A DNA stretch of 64,000 bases from contig JAUCEF010000018.1 in the NCBI GenBank assembly GCA_033558025.1, positions 310,001 through 374,000 of the forward strand. The letters are read 5' to 3'. The translations under genes and the position numbers were made by a program. Source of the stretch: Phytophthora sp. 'mugwort' (Eukaryota; Oomycota; Peronosporomycetes; Peronosporales; Peronosporaceae). Numbering within the stretch: position 1 is the stretch's first letter; every line of letters starts with the position of its first letter. The notes below the pieces were generated by a model. It was given only the letters and a program-made list of their open reading frames with translations. It was not told where the DNA came from and did not search any database. Positions 42,226 to 52,348 of the stretch are shown piece after piece.

Positions 42226-45200
42226 TCATGTCGATTGTGTGGACTGTCTATAGTCATCGTCAACCTGCACCGCAGAAATGTTACTGAGGTTGGACTCACG
42301 GCGACGTTCCTCCTCAGCCCGAGCCTCGTCTTCCTTGGTCTTGTATTCTTTCGATAGTTTCCACTCGCGACGACGCACGAATCCGTGATGCGGACGTGGC
42401 TTTTTGGCTTTCTTCTTTTTGTTCTTCCTTCGAGATGACAGGAACGTGCCGCTGCTGCTCCGGGTGTCGATGGCGCGCACGGCCATCTCCACGTCCTCCT
42501 CTACCTCGTCAAACTCGGTTGGAGGCGTTGACGGGAAGAACGCAAAGTCGTTCTCGTACACCCAACCTTCAGCGTCGCATCCAGGCGCGTCCAGGTCCAG
42601 CTCCAAACCGGCCAAAGGAATAGCCTGAGCGCTGATCTTGCCCGAACGATCACTCCAACGCTTGCGATCTGTCGGTAGCAGGTACCCCGGGAATGAGCTG
42701 CCGTAGCCACAGAACGGTTGATAGCGCTGGTTCTCAAAGAAAACCGGGTCGTTCGAGTTCAGGATGATATGACGTACGTCGCAATTAATGCTCTTCCGGC
42801 TGTTTTGACCGCCGCTGTTGTTCGTACCGGTCAGGATCCAGTTGACGATGTTGGCAGGCTGGTCGAATGCGAACCCCGTGTACAGTTTCGAGCGACCTGG
42901 CGCCGTGAATCGAACAGGAACGCTCTCGTGTACACGACGGTCTTGGTAGTCGATCATCCCAGCCAGCTCTGGGTTCAGATAGTTGACCGCAGGAGGTTTA
43001 AACTCTGCTAATTCTTCACGAGAAATAGAGGACTTTTCTTCCTGCGACTCTTTCACAAGATCCAGATATTCCGGAACAAAGCGACGACGACAGCCCTCAT
43101 AGAGAAAATCCTTTAGAAGGATGGCCACTACGGCAAACACTTGTCCAAGCCAGAACTGGGCACGTCCAAACTGCCACGGCAACGAATCCGTGTCGTATGA
43201 CCAGTCGATCTGGTCAATGACGTACTGGAAGAAGTAGAGCATGATAATAGTGAGAATCATGCTTCCGATCTCAAGAATATCCCACGAATTCACCATCAAA
43301 CAGAAGCGCGCGTTCACAACGATACACAGAATCGTCCAGCCCAGCGTCTGCATCGAAAGATACTCGAGTGTGTTGCCACCACGCTCAATATTCCAACCAA
43401 TGGCCAAAATCGCGTAGTAGATACCGACTGAGTCGATAATACCCAGGAAAATCCACTTCCAGAACATTTTGTGCGAAAAGAAGCTGGTCTTGCGCACCTC
43501 AGCATGATATAACGCCGGAAATTCGAGCACAGTCTTCTTTGGAAGATCTCTGTCGTACGCCGAAAAGACGACAATAGGAAGCGCAGTGAAGAAAAGATTG
43601 TAGCCTTGCTGAATCAATGCCGAATAAATCATCGTGCCAGAGTATGCTGTTGGCCACAATGTGTACCAAAACATGGACACATTGTATGCAATGTTCTTGT
43701 AGAACGTGTAGACAACAAGAGCCGCGACGCGGTTGTAATTCCAGCGACCGTGTACCAGAATCAACTTGCTCAGGAATCGGAACTGTCCCAGCGCGTAGTC
43801 CGAACTATTCACAGCTTGCAGACCTTCTTGTCCACTGATACCAACCCCGATGTGAGCACTCTGAATCATTGGCACATCGTTAGCGCCATCACCAATAGAA
43901 AGCGTGTGCGACTCGGGGACATTTAACTTCACCAACTCGACCAGCTGTGCCTTTTGCTGTGGAGATACACGACAAGCGACCACGACTTTACACAGCAGCG
44001 ATACACGCAGAAGATGCAAGTTGTGTAGCGGGTCTTCCAGGATCTTGTTCAGTGAGGCACCATCAATTACTAAAGCGTGCTCAACTTGGTTCGACGGTGG
44101 CGATAAGACAGAATGAGCAGCAACGGTTGATGTGCGCGAACCATCATCGGTAGCACTGTGAATCGTGTGGAAAATCTTGTCAAGCTTTCGCAGGATCGAG
44201 CCCTTTGTGCGGTACTTCGCCGCATTGATCACGTGCCGCTCCATGTCGTTGTTAAGCAAACGGCAAGCATAGCCAATGTTGATAGCCGTCTCCTCCATGT
44301 CTCCCGTTAGCACCCATATGCAAATTCCAGCCTTAGCTAGCGCCTCCATAGTCTCAGGAACACCATCCTGCAAACGATCCTCAATAGCAGTAGCACCGAG
44401 CAGCTCCAGGTTCGACTCCATCTGATCTTGAAGCTTATCAATAGCGTTGGGTTCACCACGCGACTTTGACTCCACTTCACTCAAGTCAGCAGAAACATGA
44501 CGATACTGAGTGTAGAACTGCTCCCAAACTTGGGGCTTAATCTTCTTCGCACAGACAACCAGCGTTCGGAGTCCATCTTGAGCAAAAACTTCCAGGTGTT
44601 TCTCCGTTGCTTCACGTATTTGCAGGTTGTTCTCAGACATTGGAGCCAAGCGGGGAAAGAGCATACTGTCAGCTCCTTTCGTGAGAAGCAGCACGTCATC
44701 CTCTTCGCTTTCCGACAGTAACCGAAGCTCGTCATCACGCTTACGACGCTGTACAATAACCGACATACGCTTTCGGTTGGAGTCAAACTCGAACACTTCT
44801 AGGATATCATACACGTCCACGACACCGTCGGGTTTTTTGATAGAGACATTACCAGGCTCACGGTCGACAAATTCGTAGCCAAAGTACTTGGCACCACACA
44901 CAAGAGCCAATTCATCCGGCGACGAGGCTGAGTAATGAACAGAAGGACTCGTGTCATCTTCAGTGGGATCAAGACGCTCGATCAGGACTCCATGGCACAA
45001 TGCTAACAGCGTCATAAATTCCTCAATCTTTCCACGTTGAGGTTCATTCTTGTTCTGCAAGTCTCGCCACATGATTTTGTCCTTAAAGTTCACATTGGGG
45101 ACTGGTGTCTCTATACGAGCATCCAGAAGCGGGATGTCGCTCTCATCTGCGGATTCTTCCTCCACAGTACGATCGCCCTTGAAATCATTGCGCATTCGGG

Positions 45201-47391
45201 CAGCAAGACCAATAGCTGTCGTCCCTTTGCCGTAACTTCGACCTCCAATGCTGCACTTACGGAACTCCATCTTGTTGCACGTCAGAGTACCTGTTTTGTC
45301 TGAGAAAATGTGCGAGATCTGACCCAATTGTTCGTTTAACTGCATGTTCCGCACATTCATTGGGGTGCCGCTCTCTTCATCGTACATATCCAGATCGCGT
45401 TCCATGAAATATCCTTGAAACGCCTTGACGAGCGTAATTGACACATACAGGGTAATTGGCACCATTGACGCGAGTGTCGTGAAAAAGTACACAAAAGTCT
45501 CGACAAACGTGTCATCCCAGCCTTCTAGCTGCAAATACGTCGGCAAGACGAGGCCGTTCATCCACACTCGGTCTCCAATAGCGCCAATAAGCGACATAAG
45601 CACCAGGATAACGACCACCACGATCACTTGCCTGTTAGTCATCTCGTCAATTGACGACACTTTGACCGGGAATTCGTCACCGGAGCTCATCATAATCTTC
45701 GTGTCGACACCGGTATTTACCACCAAACCGTACACGAAACTGGTATTGCGCAACTTACTACCACGAAGCAGCATGTTCTTCAACGTAAGAGGAAATCCCC
45801 CCGCATTGCCTCCGTTCGGGTTTTCCTCGAGATACATCGAGCCAGAATACGTGTTAATATCACCGTTTGGAAGCTCACTCTCGACATATCCTTGGATAAT
45901 ATAACCAGCATCTTCCTCGTTCATGAACATATTCCGGGTAGGCTGCGTTGCTTCGCGCAACTTAAGATTCGTCTCGCCATCGAGGTTCTTCGTTTCGACG
46001 TAGCAGAGTCCCATGTTCCCACCGGAGCGTGCGCCTTCGGCTGGAATCACGGCCATAATCATGATATCGGCCGGGAGGATCTCGTGGTTGGCAACTTTAA
46101 TAAAGTCTCCGACCTTCAGCTCGCGCCACTCGACGTCCTCGAACTCACGCAGTTGGCGATTGAATACTCGTGTCTTGGCCGAGTTGGCGAGGTCATCTGC
46201 AATGTGCCGCTTGTAATCTTCGTATCCGGCGAAGATGGCATCAATGACGATCACGATAGCAAGAGGAATAAACTGGAGCGGAACTCCATCCGTAGGAGAA
46301 ACTGACGGGATGATCTGGAAGATACCAATAAGCAGGAAGTACAGATTGGCCGTCTTCTGGAATGTCAGATACAGAAACACAGGCACGAAACTCCACCACG
46401 TGTACTGTGACGTCTTGACCTCATTCGACACGAAAAACTCCTCACCTGCCTCGTCTTCGTCTCCTTCTGTAGGAGCAAGTGGCTCACGCTTGGGCGCGTT
46501 GTTACCGTCGTTTATCTTGACGATCTTGTACTGTTTGCGGTGTCCCATTGGCACCCCCTGCGAGTCTGTAGACATTAAGCTGCTCATTCTACCGAGCAGC
46601 TTGTTGCTGGCCTTGGGGGTCATGACTGGTCTTTCAGCCGAGCTCGTCTTGACACTAGTAGCATCAGTTCCTGTCTGTGCGCTTCCTTGAATGTTGGCCA
46701 TCTCCTGCTCAAAGTCAGTCATCTCTCTAGAGGCTGGGACTGGCGATCCTTGGTCTGCAAAGCCTTCATTTCTAGCTTGCTCCTCCTCTTGTCTCGCGCG
46801 CACTCTTGACCTTAGTGAGGCGGCGTTCGCTGGGTCGATGTATCGTGTGGTAGAGCGCGTGTTCTGTCGGAATCGCAGTGTGCGCGGCAAGTTGCGGTAG
46901 AACATGCGCCAGCTCTCGCTGTGAAGGTAGCCCTGCCCGGCGGCGGATGAGGCCGCATTGGCTGCTGTTTCCTGTCGTGTCAGAAGCTCGGCCCGCGTCG
47001 GCGCGTCACTCACGTCATCGTCAAGGAGACGTTGACGGAAGTTCAGTAGTTGGCTGGACGTGAGCGTGCGGAAGAGCTCCGAGTTGGGCCGCTCCTTGGG
47101 CAGGTCAGACGGACCCGGAGGCTGGCGCGGCAGCACATCGACCGTTTGATTGCGGTGGAAGTATCTGGACGGGTTAAAGTCCGCTCGCTCGCTCGAGTTG
47201 ACGTGCGAGGCGTCGGCAACCGTGGCCCGCAATGGGGGTGCAGAGGTTTCCGCTTGCACATTGAAGGCGGCGTTGGGCTCGCTGTACCTGGAGTTTGTTG
47301 CGTCGCGGGCCACGGGCGACGGCTGCAGGCGGTGATACTGCGCCTGCGTGGACGGCGGCTCAGCACCGGCGTCGCTCGCTCGGCGGTCCAT
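42226..47391 (-). CDS. P4-type ATPase (phospholipid flippase)
   Basis: Moves phospholipids from the outer to the inner leaflet of plasma or trans-Golgi membranes. The first ATG (47391, MDRRASDAG) gives 1721 residues in one exon; the frame is open to a TTG at 47454, which is rejected as a start. P4 signatures are complete: SQYTWWSFVPVFLYLTFQ at the first membrane span (about 325), NLDGETNLKLREA (dephosphorylation loop), DKTGTLTCNKMEF with the phosphorylated Asp near 698, KGADSMLF (nucleotide site), and IGDGANDVPMIQSAHIGVGI near 1165. Ten membrane spans are expected, and the C-terminal hydrophobic pairs are visible. The ~320-residue disordered N-terminal extension and ~300-residue C-terminal tail make it longer than typical (about 1100-1350) family members. 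Substrate lipid unknown. Confidence 0.96.
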   Translation of the reverse strand: MDRRASDAGAEPPSTQAQYHRLQPSPVARDATNSRYSEPNAAFNVQAETSAPPLRATVADASHVNSSERADFNPSRYFHRNQTVDVLPRQPPGPSDLPKERPNSELFRTLTSSQLLNFRQRLLDDDVSDAPTRAELLTRQETAANAASSAAGQGYLHSESWRMFYRNLPRTLRFRQNTRSTTRYIDPANAASLRSRVRARQEEEQARNEGFADQGSPVPASREMTDFEQEMANIQGSAQTGTDATSVKTSSAERPVMTPKASNKLLGRMSSLMSTDSQGVPMGHRKQYKIVKINDGNNAPKREPLAPTEGDEDEAGEEFFVSNEVKTSQYTWWSFVPVFLYLTFQKTANLYFLLIGIFQIIPSVSPTDGVPLQFIPLAIVIVIDAIFAGYEDYKRHIADDLANSAKTRVFNRQLREFEDVEWRELKVGDFIKVANHEILPADIMIMAVIPAEGARSGGNMGLCYVETKNLDGETNLKLREATQPTRNMFMNEEDAGYIIQGYVESELPNGDINTYSGSMYLEENPNGGNAGGFPLTLKNMLLRGSKLRNTSFVYGLVVNTGVDTKIMMSSGDEFPVKVSSIDEMTNRQVIVVVVILVLMSLIGAIGDRVWMNGLVLPTYLQLEGWDDTFVETFVYFFTTLASMVPITLYVSITLVKAFQGYFMERDLDMYDEESGTPMNVRNMQLNEQLGQISHIFSDKTGTLTCNKMEFRKCSIGGRSYGKGTTAIGLAARMRNDFKGDRTVEEESADESDIPLLDARIETPVPNVNFKDKIMWRDLQNKNEPQRGKIEEFMTLLALCHGVLIERLDPTEDDTSPSVHYSASSPDELALVCGAKYFGYEFVDREPGNVSIKKPDGVVDVYDILEVFEFDSNRKRMSVIVQRRKRDDELRLLSESEEDDVLLLTKGADSMLFPRLAPMSENNLQIREATEKHLEVFAQDGLRTLVVCAKKIKPQVWEQFYTQYRHVSADLSEVESKSRGEPNAIDKLQDQMESNLELLGATAIEDRLQDGVPETMEALAKAGICIWVLTGDMEETAINIGYACRLLNNDMERHVINAAKYRTKGSILRKLDKIFHTIHSATDDGSRTSTVAAHSVLSPPSNQVEHALVIDGASLNKILEDPLHNLHLLRVSLLCKVVVACRVSPQQKAQLVELVKLNVPESHTLSIGDGANDVPMIQSAHIGVGISGQEGLQAVNSSDYALGQFRFLSKLILVHGRWNYNRVAALVVYTFYKNIAYNVSMFWYTLWPTAYSGTMIYSALIQQGYNLFFTALPIVVFSAYDRDLPKKTVLEFPALYHAEVRKTSFFSHKMFWKWIFLGIIDSVGIYYAILAIGWNIERGGNTLEYLSMQTLGWTILCIVVNARFCLMVNSWDILEIGSMILTIIMLYFFQYVIDQIDWSYDTDSLPWQFGRAQFWLGQVFAVVAILLKDFLYEGCRRRFVPEYLDLVKESQEEKSSISREELAEFKPPAVNYLNPELAGMIDYQDRRVHESVPVRFTAPGRSKLYTGFAFDQPANIVNWILTGTNNSGGQNSRKSINCDVRHIILNSNDPVFFENQRYQPFCGYGSSFPGYLLPTDRKRWSDRSGKISAQAIPLAGLELDLDAPGCDAEGWVYENDFAFFPSTPPTEFDEVEEDVEMAVRAIDTRSSSGTFLSSRRKNKKKKAKKPRPHHGFVRRREWKLSKEYKTKEDEARAEEERRRESNLSNISAVQVDDDYRQSTQST

Positions 47392-48853
47392 GGCGGGCGG
47401 CAGACCTAGCTCAGCCCTGGTATTCTGGCGACGAGCGCGATTGCGGAATGGCAATGGTATTTTTAGGAACGTGTTAGCTACTGTAGTAATCTGTGTCTGT
47501 GTCGAAATGATCGGCGCAATGGCGTGACACCGGATGCCTTTGGAACAGAGTGTTGGAAAGTTGCATAGGTGCAGACTTTACGGCACTAGGAGCATAGGTT
47601 GACTGTAGATTGAGTGGAGGTTGGGACAACCAAGTAAAGTAGACAGTGATGCAGACGGGTTGTCTCAAACAGCTGTTTGAGGACACATTTTGCCTCAAGA
47701 AGCGGTTTGGCCAGGTAGATTGGTCGATGCCAAGCCTTTAAGCTCTCACTCGGGGACGAACCGGTGCAGTTATTAAAGTTAAGTTTCTGAACGCGTAGCG
47801 CGCGACGTATAGATTCGTTCTGGACGGCGAAGTTCGTTTCAGGCAAATGCCATTGGACTTCGCATAGGTCTGCTGGCACGACGAGGTTGGTGGCCAGCAC
47901 AACTACATGGCGGTGCTCAACGGAAGCATGGCTAATAAATACCACGTGGTCGCCCGAAGCAGCGGGCGTTCAGCCAAAATAAATATTTATGCGGCAAGGA
48001 AAACTGAGCGCGGGTAGAATGTTGCTGCATTCCTTCTAGCCGTTCATTTGGACGACACCCGCGAGTCGCGACAATGCTAATTTTGGAACGAAAGTATTCA
48101 GTGAGGTGGACTGGCCGATCTCGTGCTCATAGCAATGTTAATCGATTATTCTGCAAAACATATATGTACTGTAACGAAGTTACAAGGTACAATATTATAA
48201 TGAGCAAAGGAAACATCGTAAGTATGCAGATAATGTAATGTGTTACTATTTAAGGTAGCAATATAGACAACTATCAATTACGGCAGGAATATTGGTCCGC
48301 GTAATCGACTGGCTCCTTGTCTTGTGTCACCCGTTCAGGCGTAATCAAAAACGCAACCTAAAGTGCCGTTGTTACAGGATAATTGCCCTGCAACATGACG
48401 ACCCGCCCAGGAAGTGTTTCCTTGAAGAACCGGCCGGATCCGACCGGCGAGTCGATAAAAGATGAGAATGGTGTTTCCAAACCCATTTGGAAAATAACGG
48501 ACAGAAGGCCCGGTCCATCTTGCCGCATGGAAAACAGGTTGTCCCGTCAAGGCAGACAGACACTGGGCCGCTCCTGCCCACAGACTACAGAGAGTGCTCG
48601 GCCGACAGCCTTGGACCACACACGCTGCCAGGTGGACATAAGCCAAGGCCACGACAATAAAACCTGCCATGCTGACGGCAAACTAAAGGACATAAAATGT
48701 TCGACTTTGAATTGCTGTAATTTAGCCAATTGCAGGCATCCTATATCATTGCTTTATAGATTGGTGTGTGTCTGCTTGCCTACTGTGTACCGTGGCGTTC
48801 GATCCGGGGCTGGCGCCTACGCGCTCGCAGAGACCTGCCACAACAACAATCAG
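47392..48853. other. Intergenic region between P4-ATPase and RBM26/27-like genes
   Basis: About 1.46 kb. The part near 47392-47700 is the presumed P4-ATPase promoter with an inverted TACTACAGT at 47480-47488. A 208-codon plus-strand frame at 48383-49009 runs into the neighbouring gene's 3' end without any domain and is not called. AT-rich sequence near 48130-48290 shows nothing. Confidence 0.35.
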
Positions 48854-51059
48854 TTAATCCATCACGGTCTCCATCGAATGATCACGCCAAAGTGCAAATC
48901 GTACCTGGTCGGGAGATTCTGTCGCCACGGCGCCATCACCAGTTTCCACGGCAGCAGAAGCTGCAGACGGCGAGTCGCTCTGCGTCAGCTCGGCCGGCGC
49001 CTCTTGTGACTCGACCCAGCCCATCTCCAACTGCTTGCCGCCAAAGACATTGCCGTGGGTTAGCGCAGCCTGGCCAGCGTACCGATCATGGAACTTGATG
49101 AAACCTTGGCCGGGCGCCCCCTCATCCATCACAACGCGCTCCACGGCGCCAAAGTTGCCAAAATGCTGCGTCAACACGACGGGGTCGCGGGCCTCCTCCG
49201 GCAGGTTGGCCACCTTCACGATCGTCGTGCGGTTGTCCAGCGTGTGCGAGCTGCGGCCGAAGCCTCCGCGGCCTCGGCCACCACGGCCACCTCTGAAGCC
49301 ACGACCCGCAGCCCACCGGCCACCGCGACCTCCGCGGCCTCCAGCCTCGGCTTCCAGCGCACTAAGCTCTGCCTTCAGACCGTTCAGGTTTTCACCATCT
49401 TCACCTGCTTCTGTTAACCTCGTCGCAGCGGCGCTGGGCGAAACAGCCAAATGACGTGGGGTTAGTGCCTTTAGCTCTGCCGACAATGCTGTGATCTTGT
49501 TCAAGAGATCGCGCTTCTCCGCTATGGAAAACTGCGAGCTGTTCGCACTCATACGTTCCAGCAGCTCTTTCTGCTGAGCCAATTGCCGTTTAATCAGCTC
49601 TTCCTTCTGCTTCTTCAGCGCACGTTGCTTCTCCAGCAGCTCACGCTTCTGTTCCAATACCATGCGACCCTTCTCTAATGCTGCTGTTCGCAGCTCCTCG
49701 GCCGTCATATTATTCTCAGGTAACGGATCGGCAGATTCTCCTTCGGTACCAGCCCCTTCGACACTCTTTTCGGCATCAGCAGGTGCGCCATCCTCTCCAG
49801 TCGTTTCTTTCGAGGCACTTTCAGACTGCTCAGCAGCGGTTTCCTCTGGGCTTTGGGCGTCGTGCCTGGCCCATTTTACTGAAATAAAGCGGTTGTTGCA
49901 CACAGGAAGTGGTGAGTGGAAGGCCTTCTTGGCCTCCTCCTCCGTCGCATACTGAACAAAAGCACATTTCGCACTTGGCCGCATCTGCACATTGACCACG
50001 TTGCCAAACTTGGAGAAGTGCAGACTGAGCATCGTCATGTTGACATACTTGGGGTCCACATGTCTAACATGAAGCGTGGTCTTTGCTGTGGCCGCCTCGC
50101 CGTTCTCTCCGTCCTTGCTGCCGCGTCCTGCATAGTAATTCCCGCGTCCTCCACGGCCTCCACGGCCTCCAGGAGGATAAAACTGGCCTCGTCCGCCCAT
50201 CGGATGCGGCATCATCATGTGAGGAGGCGGCATCATACCACCGTTCTCCGACATATACATGTTCGGGTCAAAATCCGGCGGGTAGCCGCCGCCGCGAGGA
50301 GGTGGGAAGTGCGGCGGCCACATGCCTTGCGGTGGCATCCCCCACTCGGGAGGGAAATTCCTACGACGGTCGCCTCCCATACCATACGGCATCGATCCCC
50401 GTCCACCCATGGGGGCTCCACGCATTCCTCCCTCACGTGACGGGTACGGCTGGCGCCGTCCGCCCGAGTCTCTCCTGGGACTTCCCTGATGCCGCTTGCT
50501 GTCGCCGTCCCTCGAGCGATCATCGTCACGACGCCGTTTGTTATACCGTCGCTGCTCCTCTTCGTCGTCCGGAGGGGTGCGTTCAACCTGCCGATTGTAA
50601 TCGGCGTCATAGCCATTGGAATTTCGGATGTGCTCGTCACTAGGCCCCTCACTATTGGCATGACTCGTCGTGCTGGCCTTATAAGACCCGTCCGCTAGTG
50701 CCTTGAAGAGTTTGCTCACGAACCCTGCCGTCTCTGCACAATAATAAAATAATAATTAGTATTCCAGAACGTCTACTCTCCTCGCAAACCGAACGCACCG
50801 TCGCCTAGGAACTCCTCGAGCTTAGAGACGCACATGTCTTGCAGACCGGGCTTCTGTGGGTCGTTCTGCACGAGCGCCAGCACATACTTGCTCAGCACCT
50901 CCGGATCGGCGTCGCATCTGCGAGTATTAATTATCAAATCTTGTTAAACATCCCCCAATTCTGCAGTAAATATAATAGTAAACGGCGGGAAAATACGCAC
51001 ACTGGCTCGAGGCTGCGGATGAGCCACTCGCGCAGGAGCTCCTTATCGTCGCCGTCCAT
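48854..51059 (-). CDS. RBM26/27-like RNA-binding protein (PWI-like plus two RRMs)
   Basis: Three exons: 51059-51001, 50917-50799 and 50733-48854, joined by GT-AG introns (phases 2 and 1), giving about 685 residues. The first ~80 residues (LREWLIRSLEP, CDADPEVLSKYVLALVQND, EEFLGDETAGFVSKLF) match the PWI-like N-terminal domain of RBM26/27. A Arg/Asp-rich and then Met/Pro/Gly-rich segment follows. RRM 1 is at about 276-350 (TLHVRHVDPKYVNMTMLSLH), a coiled coil at about 390-450, an RGG-rich part near 520-550, and RRM 2 at about 557-630 (VKVANLPEEARDPVVLTQHF). RBM26/27 relatives act in nuclear RNA surveillance with the exosome; this role is inferred. The CCCH zinc finger usual in animal members is not seen. 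Divergent from the glutaredoxin gene. Confidence 0.88.
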
Positions 51060-51300
51060 ATCTAAGTGCGTGACTGGCTGGGGAGAAGGCGTGATCGGTC
51101 CTGCGCAGAGAATAACTGCCTTCACTGTGCGTACTGTGGTGACCGCCGAGAGAAGTCCGGCCAACCAATAAAAAGAGGGCTGCTGCATTGGCTGCAATTT
51201 ACTTGCGATTTGTATTGGACCCGCTGACCCGCGGGTCAGCTACTATCAATTCAATACAGTATGGTGTAGTACACATCAAGTTCATTTCTGCGGCGACAAT
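51060..51300. promoter_or_regulatory. Short bidirectional promoter, RBM26/27-like / glutaredoxin
   Basis: Only 241 bp separate the two divergent ATG codons. It holds CCAAT and AATAAAAAG (about 51163-51175) and a perfect 18-bp palindrome GCTGACCCGCGGGTCAGC at 51223-51240, roughly 60 bp before the glutaredoxin ATG. Confidence 0.5.
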
Positions 51301-51794
51301 ATGGGAGCAGCGGGTTCGCGCGAGAACGAGGCGGCGGCGGCCGAGTTTGTGGACCGCGTGACGACCGAGAATGGTGTCACAGTCTTCAGCAAAAGTTACT
51401 GCCCGTACTGTAATTTGGTGCGGCGGAAAAAGTCTAAGAAGTTGTGGTTGCAGGGTAGACTGGCTCATTATGTGGTGTTTTCGATAGGCAAAGGGCGTGC
51501 TGGACGAGGCCGGCGTTAAGTATCACGTGGTCGAGCTGGACCTGAAGAACGACATACCCTCCGGCGGGGATATTCAGAACGCACTGGCTACTGCAACTGG
51601 TAGGAGCAACGGATAAAGGCACTTTCAACGCGGGAATCGACTCATGTGTTGTTGTAATGGTTGCTGCTGTAGGACGACGCACAGTACCCAACGTCTTCAT
51701 CAAGAAGGAATCTATTGGTGGCGGCACCGACGTGCAGGCGCTCTTCCAGTCCGGCAAGCTGACGGAGATGCTGCGCACGGCTGGAGTCTTGTGA
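51301..51794 (+). CDS. Dithiol glutaredoxin (CPYC type)
   Basis: Glutathione-dependent disulfide reductase. Exons 51301-51417, 51488-51599 and 51673-51794 with GT-AG introns (phases 0 and 1) give 116 residues. The active site CPYC is at 34-37 in VTVFSKSYCPYCNL. After the first intron comes AKGVLDEAGVKYHVVELD, then ATATGRRTVPNVFI with the cis-Pro, and IGGGTDVQAL, the glutathione-binding Gly pair. The N-terminus MGAAGSREN has Gly2 and Ser6, fitting an N-myristoylation signal, unusual for a glutaredoxin and worth noting. No transit peptide is seen. Monothiol (CGFS) type is excluded by the active site. Confidence 0.93.
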
Positions 51795-52026
51795 TCGGAT
51801 AGCAGTGATTGTCTTATTGAGAAGCAACGTTAATCGAAATGCAATGTCAATTTTTGTTTTGCACGTGGGGGAGGAGCTCCTTACAGATTGAGCCGTTTCA
51901 CGCTCGTCTAGGCCGATGTATTGGGTGTAGTGCTGAGTTGAGTGTAGTGGTGGGCAGCAAGAACACGTTTTATTGATACCGTGATTGAGATCTCGGTAAT
52001 ATATTACATCAGAGTTTTCTCCTATA
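51795..52026. other. 3' flank of glutaredoxin gene
   Basis: About 230 bp between the glutaredoxin stop and the mariner element. The last two bases (52025-52026, TA) are the left target-site duplication of that element. Confidence 0.4.
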
Positions 52027-52231
52027 CAGTCCGCGACAGTGGTATATGAACACCATCGGTCTCTCCAATTTTTTATCAAGTTGTGTTTTCATTCGCTGAA
52101 ATTACCTGAATTATAACGAATTGCAAGATCTGTCGATTGCACCAACTTTTGATGCAGAATTCCACCTGGTTTTAGAAAACGATGAGAAATATTACTTCAC
52201 GAGGTGCGACACAATATATGAACATAACTTC
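52027..52231 (+). repeat. Left terminal inverted repeat of mariner element
   Basis: About 205 bp. It is complementary to 53392-53600, ending inward at CATAACTTC (reverse of GAAGTTATG on the right). Unusually long compared with the 20-30 bp of many mariners, but long repeats are known in some Tc1 families. Confidence 0.9.
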
Positions 52232-52348
52232 GGGTTTGCGGAAAATTTGCGTATGTTTGATCCACAACCCTCGCCACGCGTTGTTAATGTGTTTACTGTA
52301 CAGACTGATATCCCACCAATCGTGGCGCCACTTTTCAATTCGCCAACG

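Noticed and set aside
47392..47454. Extension of the P4-ATPase to a TTG at 47454
   Set aside because: TTG is not an expected nuclear start codon here; the ATG at 47391 follows 21 codons later.
48383..49009. 208-codon plus-strand frame
   Set aside because: Overlaps the 3' end of the RBM26/27-like gene on the other strand and has no domain; likely chance.
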